In this document: positions 1-9,740 of the stretch, one piece after another | How the letters are laid out: the number at the start of each line of letters is the position of its first letter | Position numbering within the stretch: position 1 is the first letter of the stretch | NCBI RefSeq assembly: GCF_014490485.1 | Contig: NZ_JACTVA010000023.1 | Coordinates: 1-64,000, forward strand | DNA: 64,000 nt | Direction: 5' to 3' | From: Teichococcus aerophilus | GTDB taxonomy: Bacteria > Pseudomonadota > Alphaproteobacteria > Acetobacterales > Acetobacteraceae | Made by a program: the position numbers and the translations under genes | The notes under the pieces: generated by a model | What the model saw: only the letters and a program-made list of their open reading frames with translations | Databases searched by the model: none | What the model was told of the DNA's origin: nothing

Positions 1-31
1 CGCCAGGCCAACGGCGCCGCCGGCGGTGCCA

Positions 32-3000
32 TCAGCCCCGCCCGGCCACGGCCTTGCCGGCCCGGCCAGCGGCCGGCGCGGCGCCGGGCGGACGGCCGCC
101 GAAGACCGTGACATACACCGTCGGCAGGAACACCAGCGTCAGCGCCGTCGCCACCAGCAGGCCACCCATGATGGCGAAGGCCATCGGGCCCCAGAACACC
201 GTGGGGGCGATCGGGATCATGCCAAGCACCGTGGAAATCGCCGTCAGCATCATCGGCCGGATGCGGGAGCTGCTGGCGGCCACGACGGCATCCCAGACAT
301 TCATCCCTTCCGCCCGGTCGGCCTCGATCTGCACGATGAGGATGACGGCGTTCTTCGCGATCATGCCCAGCAGCGCCAGGATGCCGAGGATGGCGACGAA
401 GCCCAGCGGCTGGCGGAACAGCAGCAGCGCCGCCACCACGCCGATCAGCCCCAGCGGCAGCACGCCCACCACCAGTGCCAGCCGGCGGAAGCTCTGCAGC
501 TGGAACATCAGCACGGTCAGCATGATCAGCAGCATCGCCGGCACCACCGCGGCCACCGAGGCCTGGGATTCCGCGCTTTCCTCGGCGATGCCGCCAACCT
601 CGATCGCGTAGTCCGGCGGCAGGGTGGCGGTCAGCGCCGCGATGCCGGGCTGTAGTTCCGCCACCACGGCGGCAGGCAGCACCCCGGGCACCACGTCGGC
701 CAGCACCGTCAGCGTCGGCACCCGGTCCCGCCGCCAGATCAGCGGATATTCCTGTTCATAGTCCACCGTCGCCAGCTGGCTGAGCGCCACGGTGCGGCCA
801 TTGGGCAGCGGCACCTGCAAGGAGCGCACGGTGGAGAGCGAGATGCGCTGATCCGGCGTGGCGCGGGCAATGACGCTGATCAGGTAGATGTCGTCCCGCA
901 CCTGCGTCACCGGAATGCCGCTGACCGCCGCGTTCAGCACCGTGGCCACCGCCTGGGAGGACAGCCCGAGCTGCCGCGCCTGATCCTGGTCCACCCGGAT
1001 GCGGACCTGCCGCGCCGGCTCCATCCAGTCGAAGTTCAGGTGCCGGGCGCCAGCGCTGGTCGAGACGGTCTGCGCCAGCCGCAGCGCGATCTGCCGCACT
1101 TGCTCGATATCCGGGCCGCTGACGCGGTACTGCAACGGCCAGCCGACCGGCGGCCCCAGTTCCAGCGGATAGACGCGGGAGACGGCGCTAGGGAAATCCT
1201 CCGCCAGCAGCTTTTCCAGCCTCACCTGAAGGCGGTCCCGCGCCGCCAGGTCGCGCGCGATCAGCACGGTCTGGGTGAAGAACGGATTGGCCAGCTGCAC
1301 GTTCAGCGGCAGGTAGAAGCGGATGGCACCGCGCCCGACATAGGTGCTCCAGCGCTCGATATCCGCGTCCTGCGCCAGGATTTTGTCGAAGCGCTCGGCC
1401 AGCGCCTCGCTGGCATGGATGGATGCGCCTTGCGGCAAGGTCAGGTCCACCACCAGCTCATGCCGGTCCGATGCCGGGAAGAACTGCTGCGGCACGAAGC
1501 GGACGGCGAGGACGGAGAGCACGAAGGCCGCGATGGTAACGGCGATGGTGATCCACCGCGCACGCATCGCTGCCAGTAGCAGCCGCGTGTACACCCGTAG
1601 CACGATGCCCGGCTTCTCCACCTCCCCCGCAGGGCGCGGCTTCGGCGCCTTCAGGATGCTCATGCCGATGACCGGCGCGAAGATCACCGCGACGAACCAG
1701 GACACGATGAGCGAGATGGCGACCACGGCGAAGATGGAGAAGGTGTATTCGCCCGCGCCGCTCTTGGCGAAGCCGATCGGCACGAACCCGGCGATGGTGA
1801 CCAGCGTGCCCGTCAGCATCGGCGCGGCGAGGGAGCGGTAGGCGAAGGTCGCTGCCTCCTGCTTGGTATCGCCGGCACCGAGGCGGCGGATCATCGCATC
1901 CACCGTGGTCATCGCGTCATCCACCAGCAGCGTCAGCGCGATGATCAGCGCGCCGAGCGAGATGCGCTGCAAATCGATGCCCGCCGCCGACATGATCGGG
2001 AAGACGATGGCCAGCGTCAGCGGGATGGAGAGCGCGACGACGGAGCCCGGCCGCACGCCCAGGCTGACGAAGCTGGCCACGAGAATGATCAGGATGGCCT
2101 GCCACAGCGAGGTCATGAAGTCATTGATGGCGTCGTCCACCGTCGCCGCCTGGTCCGCGACCAGGGTGGGCTCGATGCCCAGCGGCAACCCGGCGGTGAT
2201 GCGCGCCATCTCCGCCTTGACGTTGCGCCCCAGTGCCAGGATGTCGCCGGCATCGCGCATGGCGATGGCCAGGCCGATGGCGGGCTTGCCGTTGACGCGG
2301 AACATCGGCTGCGGCGGATCGGAATAGACGCGGCGCACATCGGCAATGTCGCTCAGCCGGATGATGCGGTCGCCAATGGCGAAGTTGACCGCCAGCAGGT
2401 CCTGCTCCGACGTAAAGGCACCAGAGACGCGCAGCGACAGCCGCTCCTCATCCGTCTGCACGATGCCGGCGGAGCGGACGGCGTTCTGCGCCTGCAGGCT
2501 GGCGATCAGCGCACCGTAGTTCAGCCCCAGCCCGGCCATCCGCTCGGTCGAGAACTCGATGACGATCTGCTCGTCCTGCGCGCCGAGGATCTCGATCTTG
2601 GAGACGTCCGGCACCCGCAACAGGCGGGAGCGTGCCGCCTCCACCTGGTCGCGCAACTCACGGTGCGTGAAGCCGTCGGCGGTAAAGCCGTAGATGATGC
2701 CGAAGGTCGCGCCGAAATCGTCGTTGAAGCCGGGGCCGACGATGCCGGCCGGCAGGGTGGAGCGCATATCGGCCACCCGCTTGCGCACCTCATACCACAT
2801 GTCGGGCACGATGGCAGGCGGGGTGGAACCCTTCAGGTTGACGAAGATGGTGGTGACGCCAGGGCTGGTGAAGCTGCGCAGGCTGTCGACATTCGGCGTT
2901 TCCTGCAGCGTGCGCTCCAGCCGCTCGGTCACCTGCAACAGCGTCTCGTCCAGCGTCGCGCCCGGCCAGGCGGCCTGCACCACCATGCTGCGGAAGGTGA

Positions 3001-3127
3001 AGGCCGGGTCCTCGTTGCGGCCCAGCGTCAGGAACGCGATCGCGCCGGCGAGCACCGCCGCCAGCATGAAATACAGGATCAGCGACCGCCGACGGATCGA
3101 CCAGTCGGACAGATTTGGCCCGATCAT
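32..3127 (-). CDS. RND efflux pump inner-membrane permease (AcrB/MexB-like)
   Basis: The product is a 1031-aa proton-driven resistance-nodulation-division transporter of the inner membrane, expected to export drugs, metals or small organics through a tripartite channel. A first transmembrane segment lies near residues 14-36, and the fourth-helix motif LVDDAM carries the paired aspartates D403/D404 used for proton relay. A lysine follows in LGMIAKNAV near the C-terminus, where AcrB-type pumps carry their relay lysine. The length is normal for the family. I place the start at the ATG overlapping the adaptor gene's stop codon by 4 bp (ATGA at 3124-3127); a longer frame upstream only shadows the adaptor. 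No outer-membrane channel gene is visible. The substrate is unknown. Confidence 0.93.
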   Translation of the reverse strand: MIGPNLSDWSIRRRSLILYFMLAAVLAGAIAFLTLGRNEDPAFTFRSMVVQAAWPGATLDETLLQVTERLERTLQETPNVDSLRSFTSPGVTTIFVNLKGSTPPAIVPDMWYEVRKRVADMRSTLPAGIVGPGFNDDFGATFGIIYGFTADGFTHRELRDQVEAARSRLLRVPDVSKIEILGAQDEQIVIEFSTERMAGLGLNYGALIASLQAQNAVRSAGIVQTDEERLSLRVSGAFTSEQDLLAVNFAIGDRIIRLSDIADVRRVYSDPPQPMFRVNGKPAIGLAIAMRDAGDILALGRNVKAEMARITAGLPLGIEPTLVADQAATVDDAINDFMTSLWQAILIILVASFVSLGVRPGSVVALSIPLTLAIVFPIMSAAGIDLQRISLGALIIALTLLVDDAMTTVDAMIRRLGAGDTKQEAATFAYRSLAAPMLTGTLVTIAGFVPIGFAKSGAGEYTFSIFAVVAISLIVSWFVAVIFAPVIGMSILKAPKPRPAGEVEKPGIVLRVYTRLLLAAMRARWITIAVTIAAFVLSVLAVRFVPQQFFPASDRHELVVDLTLPQGASIHASEALAERFDKILAQDADIERWSTYVGRGAIRFYLPLNVQLANPFFTQTVLIARDLAARDRLQVRLEKLLAEDFPSAVSRVYPLELGPPVGWPLQYRVSGPDIEQVRQIALRLAQTVSTSAGARHLNFDWMEPARQVRIRVDQDQARQLGLSSQAVATVLNAAVSGIPVTQVRDDIYLISVIARATPDQRISLSTVRSLQVPLPNGRTVALSQLATVDYEQEYPLIWRRDRVPTLTVLADVVPGVLPAAVVAELQPGIAALTATLPPDYAIEVGGIAEESAESQASVAAVVPAMLLIMLTVLMFQLQSFRRLALVVGVLPLGLIGVVAALLLFRQPLGFVAILGILALLGMIAKNAVILIVQIEADRAEGMNVWDAVVAASSSRIRPMMLTAISTVLGMIPIAPTVFWGPMAFAIMGGLLVATALTLVFLPTVYVTVFGGRPPGAAPAAGRAGKAVAGRG

Positions 3128-4227
3128 GGCGTGGCGCCGAGCAGGCGGACCTTCTGCCCCGGCCGTAAGGCCTGGACCCCCGCCGTCACCACGATGTCGC
3201 CCGTGGTCAGCCCCTGCCCGATCAGCACCCGGCCCGGATCGAAGCGAACCACCTCCACCGGGCGGAGCGAGACCGTCTGCGTCGCCGCGTCGACGATCCA
3301 CACCGCCGGCTCCCGCTCGCCCCGGGTCAGCGCCGTGGCCGGCACCTCGATGCCCGGGCCGCCATGCACCCATAGCCGGCCGGTGACGGTGGAGCCCAGC
3401 CGCATCGCCGGCGGCGGATCGATCAGCCCGACCCGCACCTGGAAGGTGCCGGTCACGGCATCCGCCTGCGGCGCCACTTCCCGCACCCGCCCCTGCGCGA
3501 CGACAGCCGGCTCCATGGTCAGCGAGACCTCGATACGCGGCTCCGCCGGCGCCAGGTTCTTGATCTGCGCCGGCACGTCGAAGACGGCGTCGCGGCCTTC
3601 CTGGCGGGCAATCTGCACCACCATGCGGCCGGCCTGCACCACCTCGCCGGGCTCGACGCCGCGCGCGGTGATGATGCCGGGCGCATCGGCGCGCAGCTCG
3701 GTATAGCCCAGCCGCAACTGCGCGTTGCTCAGTTGCGCCTGCATGGAATCGGCCTGGGATTCGGCGGTGCGCAGCGTCCGCGTCGCCTCGTCGTAGCGGA
3801 CGCGGGTGGTGAAGCCGCTGCGCAGCAGGTCCCGCTGGCGGCCATAATTGTTACGCGCCTCGACCAGCGCGCTTTGCGCCGCAACGACGGCGGCGCGCGC
3901 GGCGCGCACGCCGTTCTCCTCGTTCTCGCGGTCCAGCCGCGCAATCAGCTGGTCGGCCACCACCCGGTCGCCGACATTCACCGCGCGCTCCACCACCCGG
4001 CCATCGATGCGGAAGGCCAGGTTCACCTGGGTCTCGGCCTGCACCGTACCGGAGAGCGCGATCACCTCGCCCGTCGGCCGCTGCTCCACCGTCACCACGC
4101 GCACAGGCCGCGCCTCGGGTGCCGCAGGTGGCGGCGCGCCATCGCACCCTGCCAGCAGCAGCATCGAGAAGCCAGCAGCCAGGGCCAGGCGGGAAGGCGT
4201 GGCGGCAACTCGCCGGTGATCCATCAT
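3124..4227 (-). CDS. RND efflux periplasmic adaptor (membrane fusion protein)
   Basis: This is a 367-aa HlyD/AcrA-type adaptor that links the adjacent RND permease to an outer-membrane channel. The N-terminus has a hydrophobic stretch ending in the lipobox LLAGC, so it is probably a lipoprotein. A biotinyl-lipoyl-like half (AFRIDGRVVERAVNVGD), a helical hairpin (roughly residues 95-165) and a second lipoyl half (ADAPGIITARGVEPGEVV) follow in the usual order. The start at 4227 (ATGATG) is chosen because it puts the signal at the N-terminus; a GTG/ATG further upstream adds a non-signal extension. It is the first gene of a two-gene operon and overlaps the permease by 4 bp. Confidence 0.9.
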   Translation of the reverse strand: MMDHRRVAATPSRLALAAGFSMLLLAGCDGAPPPAAPEARPVRVVTVEQRPTGEVIALSGTVQAETQVNLAFRIDGRVVERAVNVGDRVVADQLIARLDRENEENGVRAARAAVVAAQSALVEARNNYGRQRDLLRSGFTTRVRYDEATRTLRTAESQADSMQAQLSNAQLRLGYTELRADAPGIITARGVEPGEVVQAGRMVVQIARQEGRDAVFDVPAQIKNLAPAEPRIEVSLTMEPAVVAQGRVREVAPQADAVTGTFQVRVGLIDPPPAMRLGSTVTGRLWVHGGPGIEVPATALTRGEREPAVWIVDAATQTVSLRPVEVVRFDPGRVLIGQGLTTGDIVVTAGVQALRPGQKVRLLGATP

Positions 4228-4564
4228 TCGGTTCCCATCAAGGCCCACGACGCACTCCAGGAGGCTGCAGGCGGACAACGCTCAATCCAAAGACATTCAG
4301 AATTCTGGGACATTGCCTGGCCACGCCCGCTCCAGGCGAGGACCTGCACCGTGAAGCGGCCGTGGGCGGAGCCGGCGCGGACATCCGGCCAGCCCGATGC
4401 CGGTCGTTGCCGCGCATTCCTTCCCCGCTTCCACCGGCATGCCGTTCCATCACGCGGATCGATCGCCGGAACGCCTTGCGGAAGCAGCGCATTATCCCGC
4501 TGTGCACCATCGCTCGGCCATCTGCGGGTCGTCCCATCATTGTGCGCAGCGTCCCAAAGCGGGG
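4228..4564. other. Intergenic region upstream of the efflux operon
   Basis: No gene is seen in these 337 bases. It should carry the promoter of the efflux operon (minus strand) and the 3' end of the AraC transcript. The only structure noticed is a perfect 10-bp palindrome CAGAATTCTG at 4298-4307, about 70 bp upstream of the adaptor start, which could be a regulator site but is short enough to be chance. Confidence 0.4.
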
Positions 4565-5647
4565 TCAGATCAGCAGTTGGCGTAGCATCCCACCGCTATC
4601 ATCCCCATGCCGCGCCCCTTCACGCGGGCCGGTGGTGCGCATCACCCGGCCGCATAGTCCCGCCGCCCGCACGTCGCTGGGGCGGCAGCCGAATTCGGCC
4701 CGGAACGCCCGCCCGAAGGTAGAGGCATCGGAGAATCCGAACTCCTCGGCGATCGAGGCGATGGACTGGCGCTTCTGCGGGTCTGACAACGCCGAATGAA
4801 TTTCCGCCAGGCGCTGGGACTGGATGTAGCGGGCAACGCCGCCGCTGGATTCGAACAACCTGTAGAGATGGGAGCGGGAAATGCCCGCCAGCCGGCACAG
4901 TTTCTTCGGTCCCAGCGTCGGCGATTTCAGGTGGGTATCGATGATCTGCCGGATGCGCTCCAGCCGCATGTCCTCCAGCCGTGCCGTCGGCTGCGCGGCC
5001 GCGCCGCCGCCATGGCCGATGCAGGCGGCGATCATGGCGTGGGTCGCCTCCTGCACCGCCACCACGTCCGCCTCCGTCATCGACGGCAGGCGGCGCTCCA
5101 GCGAAAGCAGGTAATCGCGGAACAGAACGGAAAGCGGCGTCTCGATCGGCGCATTGCGCATGCTGTCCAGCGCTGGCGCCAGGTCGCGCAGGACATCGCG
5201 CGGTACGAACAGGCTCAGCCACTCGCAATCGGACCGCTCGCCCTCAAAGGCTTCGGCCAGGGAGACGTGGAACATCTGCCCGGGCAGCACCGTGAAGGCG
5301 GTGTCGTCGCTGCGGTGCCGCATGGAGCCTTTCAGCAGGAAGACGATCACCCAGTGGTCGGCCTCGTTCCGCCTCGCCTGCACACGCGGACGGACGCTGA
5401 CACCGGCCGGAATGATGACGTGGCTCAAAGCCATGTTGCCGATGGTCCACAGCACATTCGTCGCCTGGAAGCCCTGCAGCGTGTCCCGCACGCCCTGCAG
5501 GCCCAGCACCGTGCCGCTACGGTCGTGCCAGAACTGGAACTGCTCCCCCACCCGCGCGGCCTCCGCCGGCAACGGCCGTGGACAGAGCGCGCCGGGCTTT
5601 TCCGTGCCGTCCTGGATCGCCTGGCTCAACCTCGCAGAGCTCGCCAT
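4565..5647 (-). CDS. AraC-family transcriptional regulator
   Basis: This 360-aa protein has a cupin-like ligand-binding half (about residues 50-200, with WVIVFLLKGSMRHR and VLPGQMFHVSLAE) and a C-terminal double helix-turn-helix of AraC type (about 235-335, with CRLAGISRSHLYRLFESSGG and IASIAEEFGFSDASTFGRAF). The layout resembles AraC_binding_2 regulators such as FeaR. The last 30 residues are a less conserved tail. It lies upstream of the efflux operon in the same orientation, separated by 337 bp, and is back to back with the glutaminase operon, so either could be its target. The inducer is unknown. Confidence 0.88.
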   Translation of the reverse strand: MASSARLSQAIQDGTEKPGALCPRPLPAEAARVGEQFQFWHDRSGTVLGLQGVRDTLQGFQATNVLWTIGNMALSHVIIPAGVSVRPRVQARRNEADHWVIVFLLKGSMRHRSDDTAFTVLPGQMFHVSLAEAFEGERSDCEWLSLFVPRDVLRDLAPALDSMRNAPIETPLSVLFRDYLLSLERRLPSMTEADVVAVQEATHAMIAACIGHGGGAAAQPTARLEDMRLERIRQIIDTHLKSPTLGPKKLCRLAGISRSHLYRLFESSGGVARYIQSQRLAEIHSALSDPQKRQSIASIAEEFGFSDASTFGRAFRAEFGCRPSDVRAAGLCGRVMRTTGPREGARHGDDSGGMLRQLLI

Positions 5648-6002
5648 GCTGCACCTATAATGGCTACGTTCTAGCTTGTCCTACCATCCGTTACGGGACC
5701 GGTTCCACCAAGCGGAAAGGCCTGGATACGCCCAGCAATCGGCACACGAGTTCGCGAGGCGAAATTGGGACCGGGCGCCCATCATCGGGACGCAGCGCAT
5801 ATCTCCCCGTGTGGCCGCTATCGCTATCTTAACCACAGAGAAGCGCTCGTTTCGATTGCAATCTGTTGACGTAACAGGGAGCGGCCGGGCGCGTGGCCTC
5901 CCTCGCCGCGACGCGGGCGGCTTCCCGCCAGCACACAGGCGTCGTGGCGCGGCGCCAGTCCTGACCTGAACCTCCAACCAGCGACTGCCAAGGAGGCACC
6001 GA
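5648..6002. other. Divergent promoter region between the AraC regulator and glutaminase
   Basis: No gene is seen in these 355 bases, which must hold promoters for both directions. A small inverted repeat CTGTT-GACGT-AACAG lies at 5863-5877 and overlaps a TTGACG hexamer (5866-5871) that could be a -35 element for the glutaminase transcript, although no good -10 follows at the right distance. A strong Shine-Dalgarno AAGGAGG at 5990-5996 precedes the glutaminase ATG. Confidence 0.4.
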
Positions 6003-7007
6003 ATGTACAATCGCCTGCATGCGGACGAAGCGCTGGGGCCGGCCGAGATCTCCACCGGCCACCTGCCTTCCGCCGAGATGGTGACGTCGCTGGTGCAGGA
6101 AGCGCATGAACGCTACCGCACGGTCACGGACGGCAAGGTGGCGGACTATATTCCGGCACTGGCCGCGGTGCCGGCGGACCTGTTCGGCCTCTGTGTCGTC
6201 AGCGTCGGTGGCCATGTGTTCTCGGCGGGAGACATCACGCGGGAATTCTCCATCCAGAGCATCTCCAAGCCCTTCGTCTTCGCCCTGGTCTGCCAGGCAC
6301 TGGGTGGTGGGCAGGCGCGGCAGAAGGTCGGCGTCAACAACACCGGCCTGCCCTTCAACTCGGTCATGGCGATCGAGCTGAACCAGGATCGCACCATGAA
6401 CCCGATGGTGAATGCCGGCGCCATCGCCACCACCAGCCTGGCGCCGGGCGATACGGCGGACGCCCAGTGGCGCTTCATCCACGAGGGCCTGTCGAGCTTC
6501 GCCGGGCGGGAGCTGACCATGGACCAGGAAGTCTATGAGTCCGAGGCCGCGACCAACCAGCGCAACCAGGGCATCGCCCGCCTGCTGCAGAGCTACGGAC
6601 GCATGTACAGCGATCCGCTGCAGGCGACCGACGTCTATACGAAGCAATGCTCGCTCAATATCACCGTCAAGGATCTGGCGGTGATGGGCGCGACGCTGGC
6701 CGATGGCGGCGTCAACCCGATCACCCGGGAACGCGTGGTCGATGCGGATCGCTGCAAGCGCGTCCTCGCCGTGCTGGCCACCGCCGGGCTGTACGAGCAG
6801 TCAGGCGACTGGCTGTACGAGGTCGGCCTGCCGGGCAAAAGCGGCGTCAGCGGCGGGCTGGTGACCATTTCCCCCGGCAAGGGCGGCCTCGGCACCTTCG
6901 CGCCGCCGCTGGATGCCGCTGGCAACAGCGTGCGCGGCCAGCTGGCGACCAAGTTCCTCTCCGAGCGCCTCGGCCTCAACCTGTTCGCCTCGAAGCCCGA
7001 GGCCTGA
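6003..7007 (+). CDS. glsA: Glutaminase
   Basis: The enzyme hydrolyses glutamine to glutamate and ammonia in the cytoplasm. The 334-aa product has the serine-dependent glutaminase fold: the S-x-x-K motif SISK (S86, K89) after FSIQ, then KVGVNNTGLPFNS, NPMVNAGAIATTS, and the C-terminal glycine-rich GKSGVSGGLVTISPGKGGLG that closes the active site. The length is slightly above the usual 305-310 aa because of N-terminal residues. A strong AAGGAGG ribosome site fixes the start. It heads a same-strand run with an exporter and an asparaginase, which suggests a unit for deamidating imported amides. Confidence in the enzyme name is high; the in vivo role is inferred. Confidence 0.95.
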   Translation: MYNRLHADEALGPAEISTGHLPSAEMVTSLVQEAHERYRTVTDGKVADYIPALAAVPADLFGLCVVSVGGHVFSAGDITREFSIQSISKPFVFALVCQALGGGQARQKVGVNNTGLPFNSVMAIELNQDRTMNPMVNAGAIATTSLAPGDTADAQWRFIHEGLSSFAGRELTMDQEVYESEAATNQRNQGIARLLQSYGRMYSDPLQATDVYTKQCSLNITVKDLAVMGATLADGGVNPITRERVVDADRCKRVLAVLATAGLYEQSGDWLYEVGLPGKSGVSGGLVTISPGKGGLGTFAPPLDAAGNSVRGQLATKFLSERLGLNLFASKPEA

Positions 7008-7063
7008 GGCAGGCGGCGCCGCATGACCCCACACCAGACACGCAACCAGAAAGAGAGCCGGTC

Positions 7064-8713
7064 ATGACAACCACGGCCATTCCCTCCCTGACGGAGGAAC
7101 AGGCTGGCTGGGCGCCGATGATCGCCATCGCGCTCGGCCAGGCCCTCATGTCGTTCAACGTCGCCTCGCTGCCGGTGGCGCTGAGCGGCATGGTCGCCAG
7201 CTTCAACGTGCCGCCGACGACGGTGGCGACGGGCATCGTCATGTACTCGCTGGCGGTGGCCGGCCTTGTCATGCTCGGCGCCAAGCTGACGCAACGCTTC
7301 GGCGCGCTGCGGGTGTTCCGCGTCGTCGTCGCCGTGTTCGGCGTCGCGCAGGTGCTGATGACGTTCAGCCCCACTGCGACCACCATGCTGATCGCGCAGG
7401 GCCTCAGCGGTGCGGCGGGCGCGGCGCTGGTGCCATCGCTGGTGGCGCTGATCGCGCATAACTACAGCGGCAAGCAGCAGGCCACGGCGCTCGGCGCGCT
7501 CGGCTCGGCGCGTGCCGCGGCGGGCGTGCTGGCCTTCCTCATCGGCGGCGTGCTTGGCACCTTCATCGGCTGGCGGCCCGCCTTCGGCATCCTCATCGTG
7601 ATGTCCGGCGTGGTGTTCATGCTCAGCTTCCGCCTGAAGCCGGATGCAGGCCGGCCGGACGTGCAGATCGACATCGTCGGCGTGGTGCTGGCGGCGCTGG
7701 CCATCATCATGATCAGCTTCGGCTTCAACAACCTGAACCGCTGGGGCCTCGGCATCGCCACGCCGGGCGCGCCGTTCAACCTGTTCGGCCTTTCTCCCGC
7801 GCCGGTGATGATCGTCCTCGGCATCGTCATCATGCAGGCCTTCCTGATGTGGACGCGCAAGCGCCAGGAAGCCGGCAAGACCCCGCTGCTGGACCTGCGC
7901 GTCATCGACTCGCCGTATGAGCGCGCGGCGGTCTACGCCATGTTCACCGTGGTGGCGCTGGAAGCGGCGCTGAACTTCTCCGTACCGCTCTACATCCAGA
8001 TCGTGCAGGGCCGCACGCCGCTGGCCAGCGCCATCGCGATGATGCCGTTCAACCTGTCCGTGTTCTTCTCGGCCATGCTGATCGTCCGGTTCTACGACAA
8101 GCTCTCCCCGCGCATGATCGGCCAGATCGGCTTCAGCCTGTGCACCATCGCGCTGATCTGGCTGTCCTGGGTCGTCCGCAATGACTGGAGCGAGATCCCC
8201 GTCCTGTTCGGCCTCGTCGTCTTTGGCATCGGCCAGGGCTCGCTGGTCACGCTGCTGTTCAACGTGCTGGTCACCGCCTCGCCGAAGGAACTGGCGGGCG
8301 ATGTCGGCTCGCTGCGCGGCACCACCGGCAACCTGGCGGCCGCTGTCGGCACCGCGGTCGCCGGGGCGCTGCTGGTCGGCCTGCTGAGCGCCGGCATCTT
8401 CAGCAGCCTCGCCTCCAACCCGGTCATCCCGCCCTACATCCAGAGCCAGGTGAACCTGGACAGCGTGAACTTCGTCAGCAACGACCGCCTCTACGCCGCC
8501 CTGCAACAGACGACGGCGACGCCGGTGCAGGTGGAGGAGGCGATGCGCATCAACACCGAAGCCCGCCTGCGCGCGCTGAAGATCGGCCTGCTGATCATGG
8601 CCGGGCTGGCGCTGGTGGCCATCCTGCCCGCCAGCCGCCTGCCGGGTTACAAGCCGGGTGAGCTGCCCGATCCGTCACCGGTCCCGGGCACGGTAGCACC
8701 GAGGACGACATGA
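7064..8713 (+). CDS. MFS transporter, DHA2 (EmrB/QacA-like) family
   Basis: This is a 549-aa polytopic membrane protein with about 14 predicted transmembrane segments, the count typical of the drug:H+ antiporter-2 branch. It contains a long non-polar first helix (MIAIALGQALMSFNVASLPV) and the loop TQRFGALRVFRVV, equivalent to the MFS motif A region. The start is the ATG at 7064; a longer frame begins inside the glutaminase gene and is a shadow. It is 56 bp behind glsA and overlaps the asparaginase gene by 4 bp (ATGA), so the three are probably co-transcribed. That context hints at export or exchange of an amino acid or amide, but no substrate can be read from the sequence. Confidence 0.9.
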   Translation: MTTTAIPSLTEEQAGWAPMIAIALGQALMSFNVASLPVALSGMVASFNVPPTTVATGIVMYSLAVAGLVMLGAKLTQRFGALRVFRVVVAVFGVAQVLMTFSPTATTMLIAQGLSGAAGAALVPSLVALIAHNYSGKQQATALGALGSARAAAGVLAFLIGGVLGTFIGWRPAFGILIVMSGVVFMLSFRLKPDAGRPDVQIDIVGVVLAALAIIMISFGFNNLNRWGLGIATPGAPFNLFGLSPAPVMIVLGIVIMQAFLMWTRKRQEAGKTPLLDLRVIDSPYERAAVYAMFTVVALEAALNFSVPLYIQIVQGRTPLASAIAMMPFNLSVFFSAMLIVRFYDKLSPRMIGQIGFSLCTIALIWLSWVVRNDWSEIPVLFGLVVFGIGQGSLVTLLFNVLVTASPKELAGDVGSLRGTTGNLAAAVGTAVAGALLVGLLSAGIFSSLASNPVIPPYIQSQVNLDSVNFVSNDRLYAALQQTTATPVQVEEAMRINTEARLRALKIGLLIMAGLALVAILPASRLPGYKPGELPDPSPVPGTVAPRTT

Positions 8714-9693
8714 CCAAGCCACGCCTTCTGTTCCTCTCGCTCGGCGGGACCATCACCATGGTCCAGGGCACGGGGAGCGGCATCACGCCACAGCTGGGGG
8801 CGGCCGAACTGGTCGCCTCCGTCCCCGCCCTGGCGGGGGTGGCGGAGATCGAGATGGAATCGCCCTTCCGCCTCGCCAGCCCGTCGCTCGATCCGGCCAA
8901 TCTGGTCGAGGTCGCGCGGCGGATCGAGGCCGGCTTCGCCGCTGGCTGCGACGGCGCGGTGGTGATCCAGGGCACCGACACCATCGAGGAATCCGCCTTC
9001 CTGCTCGACCTGCTGGTGGGTGGGGAGAAGCCGGTGGTGGTGACGGGCGCCATGCGCGGCGCCGACGCGCCGGGCGCCGACGGCCCGGCCAACCTGCTGG
9101 CGGCGGCGCAGGTGGCGGCCTCCACCGCCGCGCGCGGCCTGGGCACATTGGTAGTGTTGAACGACACCATCCATGCCGCCCGCTGGGTGCAGAAGGCGCA
9201 TACCGCGCTGCCATCCGCCTTCGCCTCCCCCATGGCCGGGCCGATCGGCGTGGTGGCGGAAGGCCGCGCGCGGATCTTCACCCGCCTGGCCCGCATGCCG
9301 ACGCTCTCCACCGCTCAGGACACCCCGGCGCCCGTCGCGCTGCTGACCTGGGCGATGGGGGAGGATGGCCGCCTGCTGCCCGCCCTGCCCGGCCTTGGCT
9401 ATGCCGGGCTGGTGGTGGCCGGAATGGGGGCCGGGCACGTGCCGGCCGGCGTGGCGCCGCTGTTGGGCGACCTCGCCAAACAGATGCCGGTGGTGCTGGC
9501 CAGCCGCTGCACGACGGGCCCGGTCTTCACCGCCACCTACGGCTATCCGGGCGCCGAGATCGACCTGATCGGGCGGGGCCTGATTCCCGCCGGCACGCTG
9601 GGCCCGCTGAAGGCCCGGCTGTTGCTTGGGTTGCACCTGCGCGGCGCGCCGGACCGCGCGGGCCTGGTGGAAGCCTTCTCCGCCTACCACTGA
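8710..9693 (+). CDS. Asparaginase / asparaginase-family amidohydrolase
   Basis: The predicted reaction is asparagine to aspartate plus ammonia. The 327-aa protein carries both threonine motifs of the bacterial asparaginase family: GGTIT (residues 12-16) and GTDT within VIQGTDTIEES (88-91). The conserved VVTGAMRGADAPGADGPAN follows, with K in VQKAHTALPSAF. No signal peptide is present, so it should be cytoplasmic. Translation is coupled to the exporter upstream (4-bp overlap). With glutaminase two genes earlier, this makes an amide-deamidating cluster. Glutaminase-asparaginase activity on both amides is possible and cannot be excluded from sequence. Confidence 0.9.
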   Translation: MTKPRLLFLSLGGTITMVQGTGSGITPQLGAAELVASVPALAGVAEIEMESPFRLASPSLDPANLVEVARRIEAGFAAGCDGAVVIQGTDTIEESAFLLDLLVGGEKPVVVTGAMRGADAPGADGPANLLAAAQVAASTAARGLGTLVVLNDTIHAARWVQKAHTALPSAFASPMAGPIGVVAEGRARIFTRLARMPTLSTAQDTPAPVALLTWAMGEDGRLLPALPGLGYAGLVVAGMGAGHVPAGVAPLLGDLAKQMPVVLASRCTTGPVFTATYGYPGAEIDLIGRGLIPAGTLGPLKARLLLGLHLRGAPDRAGLVEAFSAYH

Positions 9694-9740
9694 CAACCGG
9701 CGGCAGCGCCCCTGGCGACGCCGCCCCGAAAGGAGCCACC

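Noticed and set aside
26-3706. Several long plus-strand frames over the first 3.7 kb (for example at 26-655 and 2663-3706)
   Set aside because: They lie antisense to the RND pump genes, are rich in Arg, His, Gly and Ala with no domain, and are typical shadows in GC-rich DNA.
6635-8506. A 623-codon minus-strand frame
   Set aside because: It is antisense to the MFS transporter and its composition (long runs of D, H, Q, R) is a GC-skew artefact.
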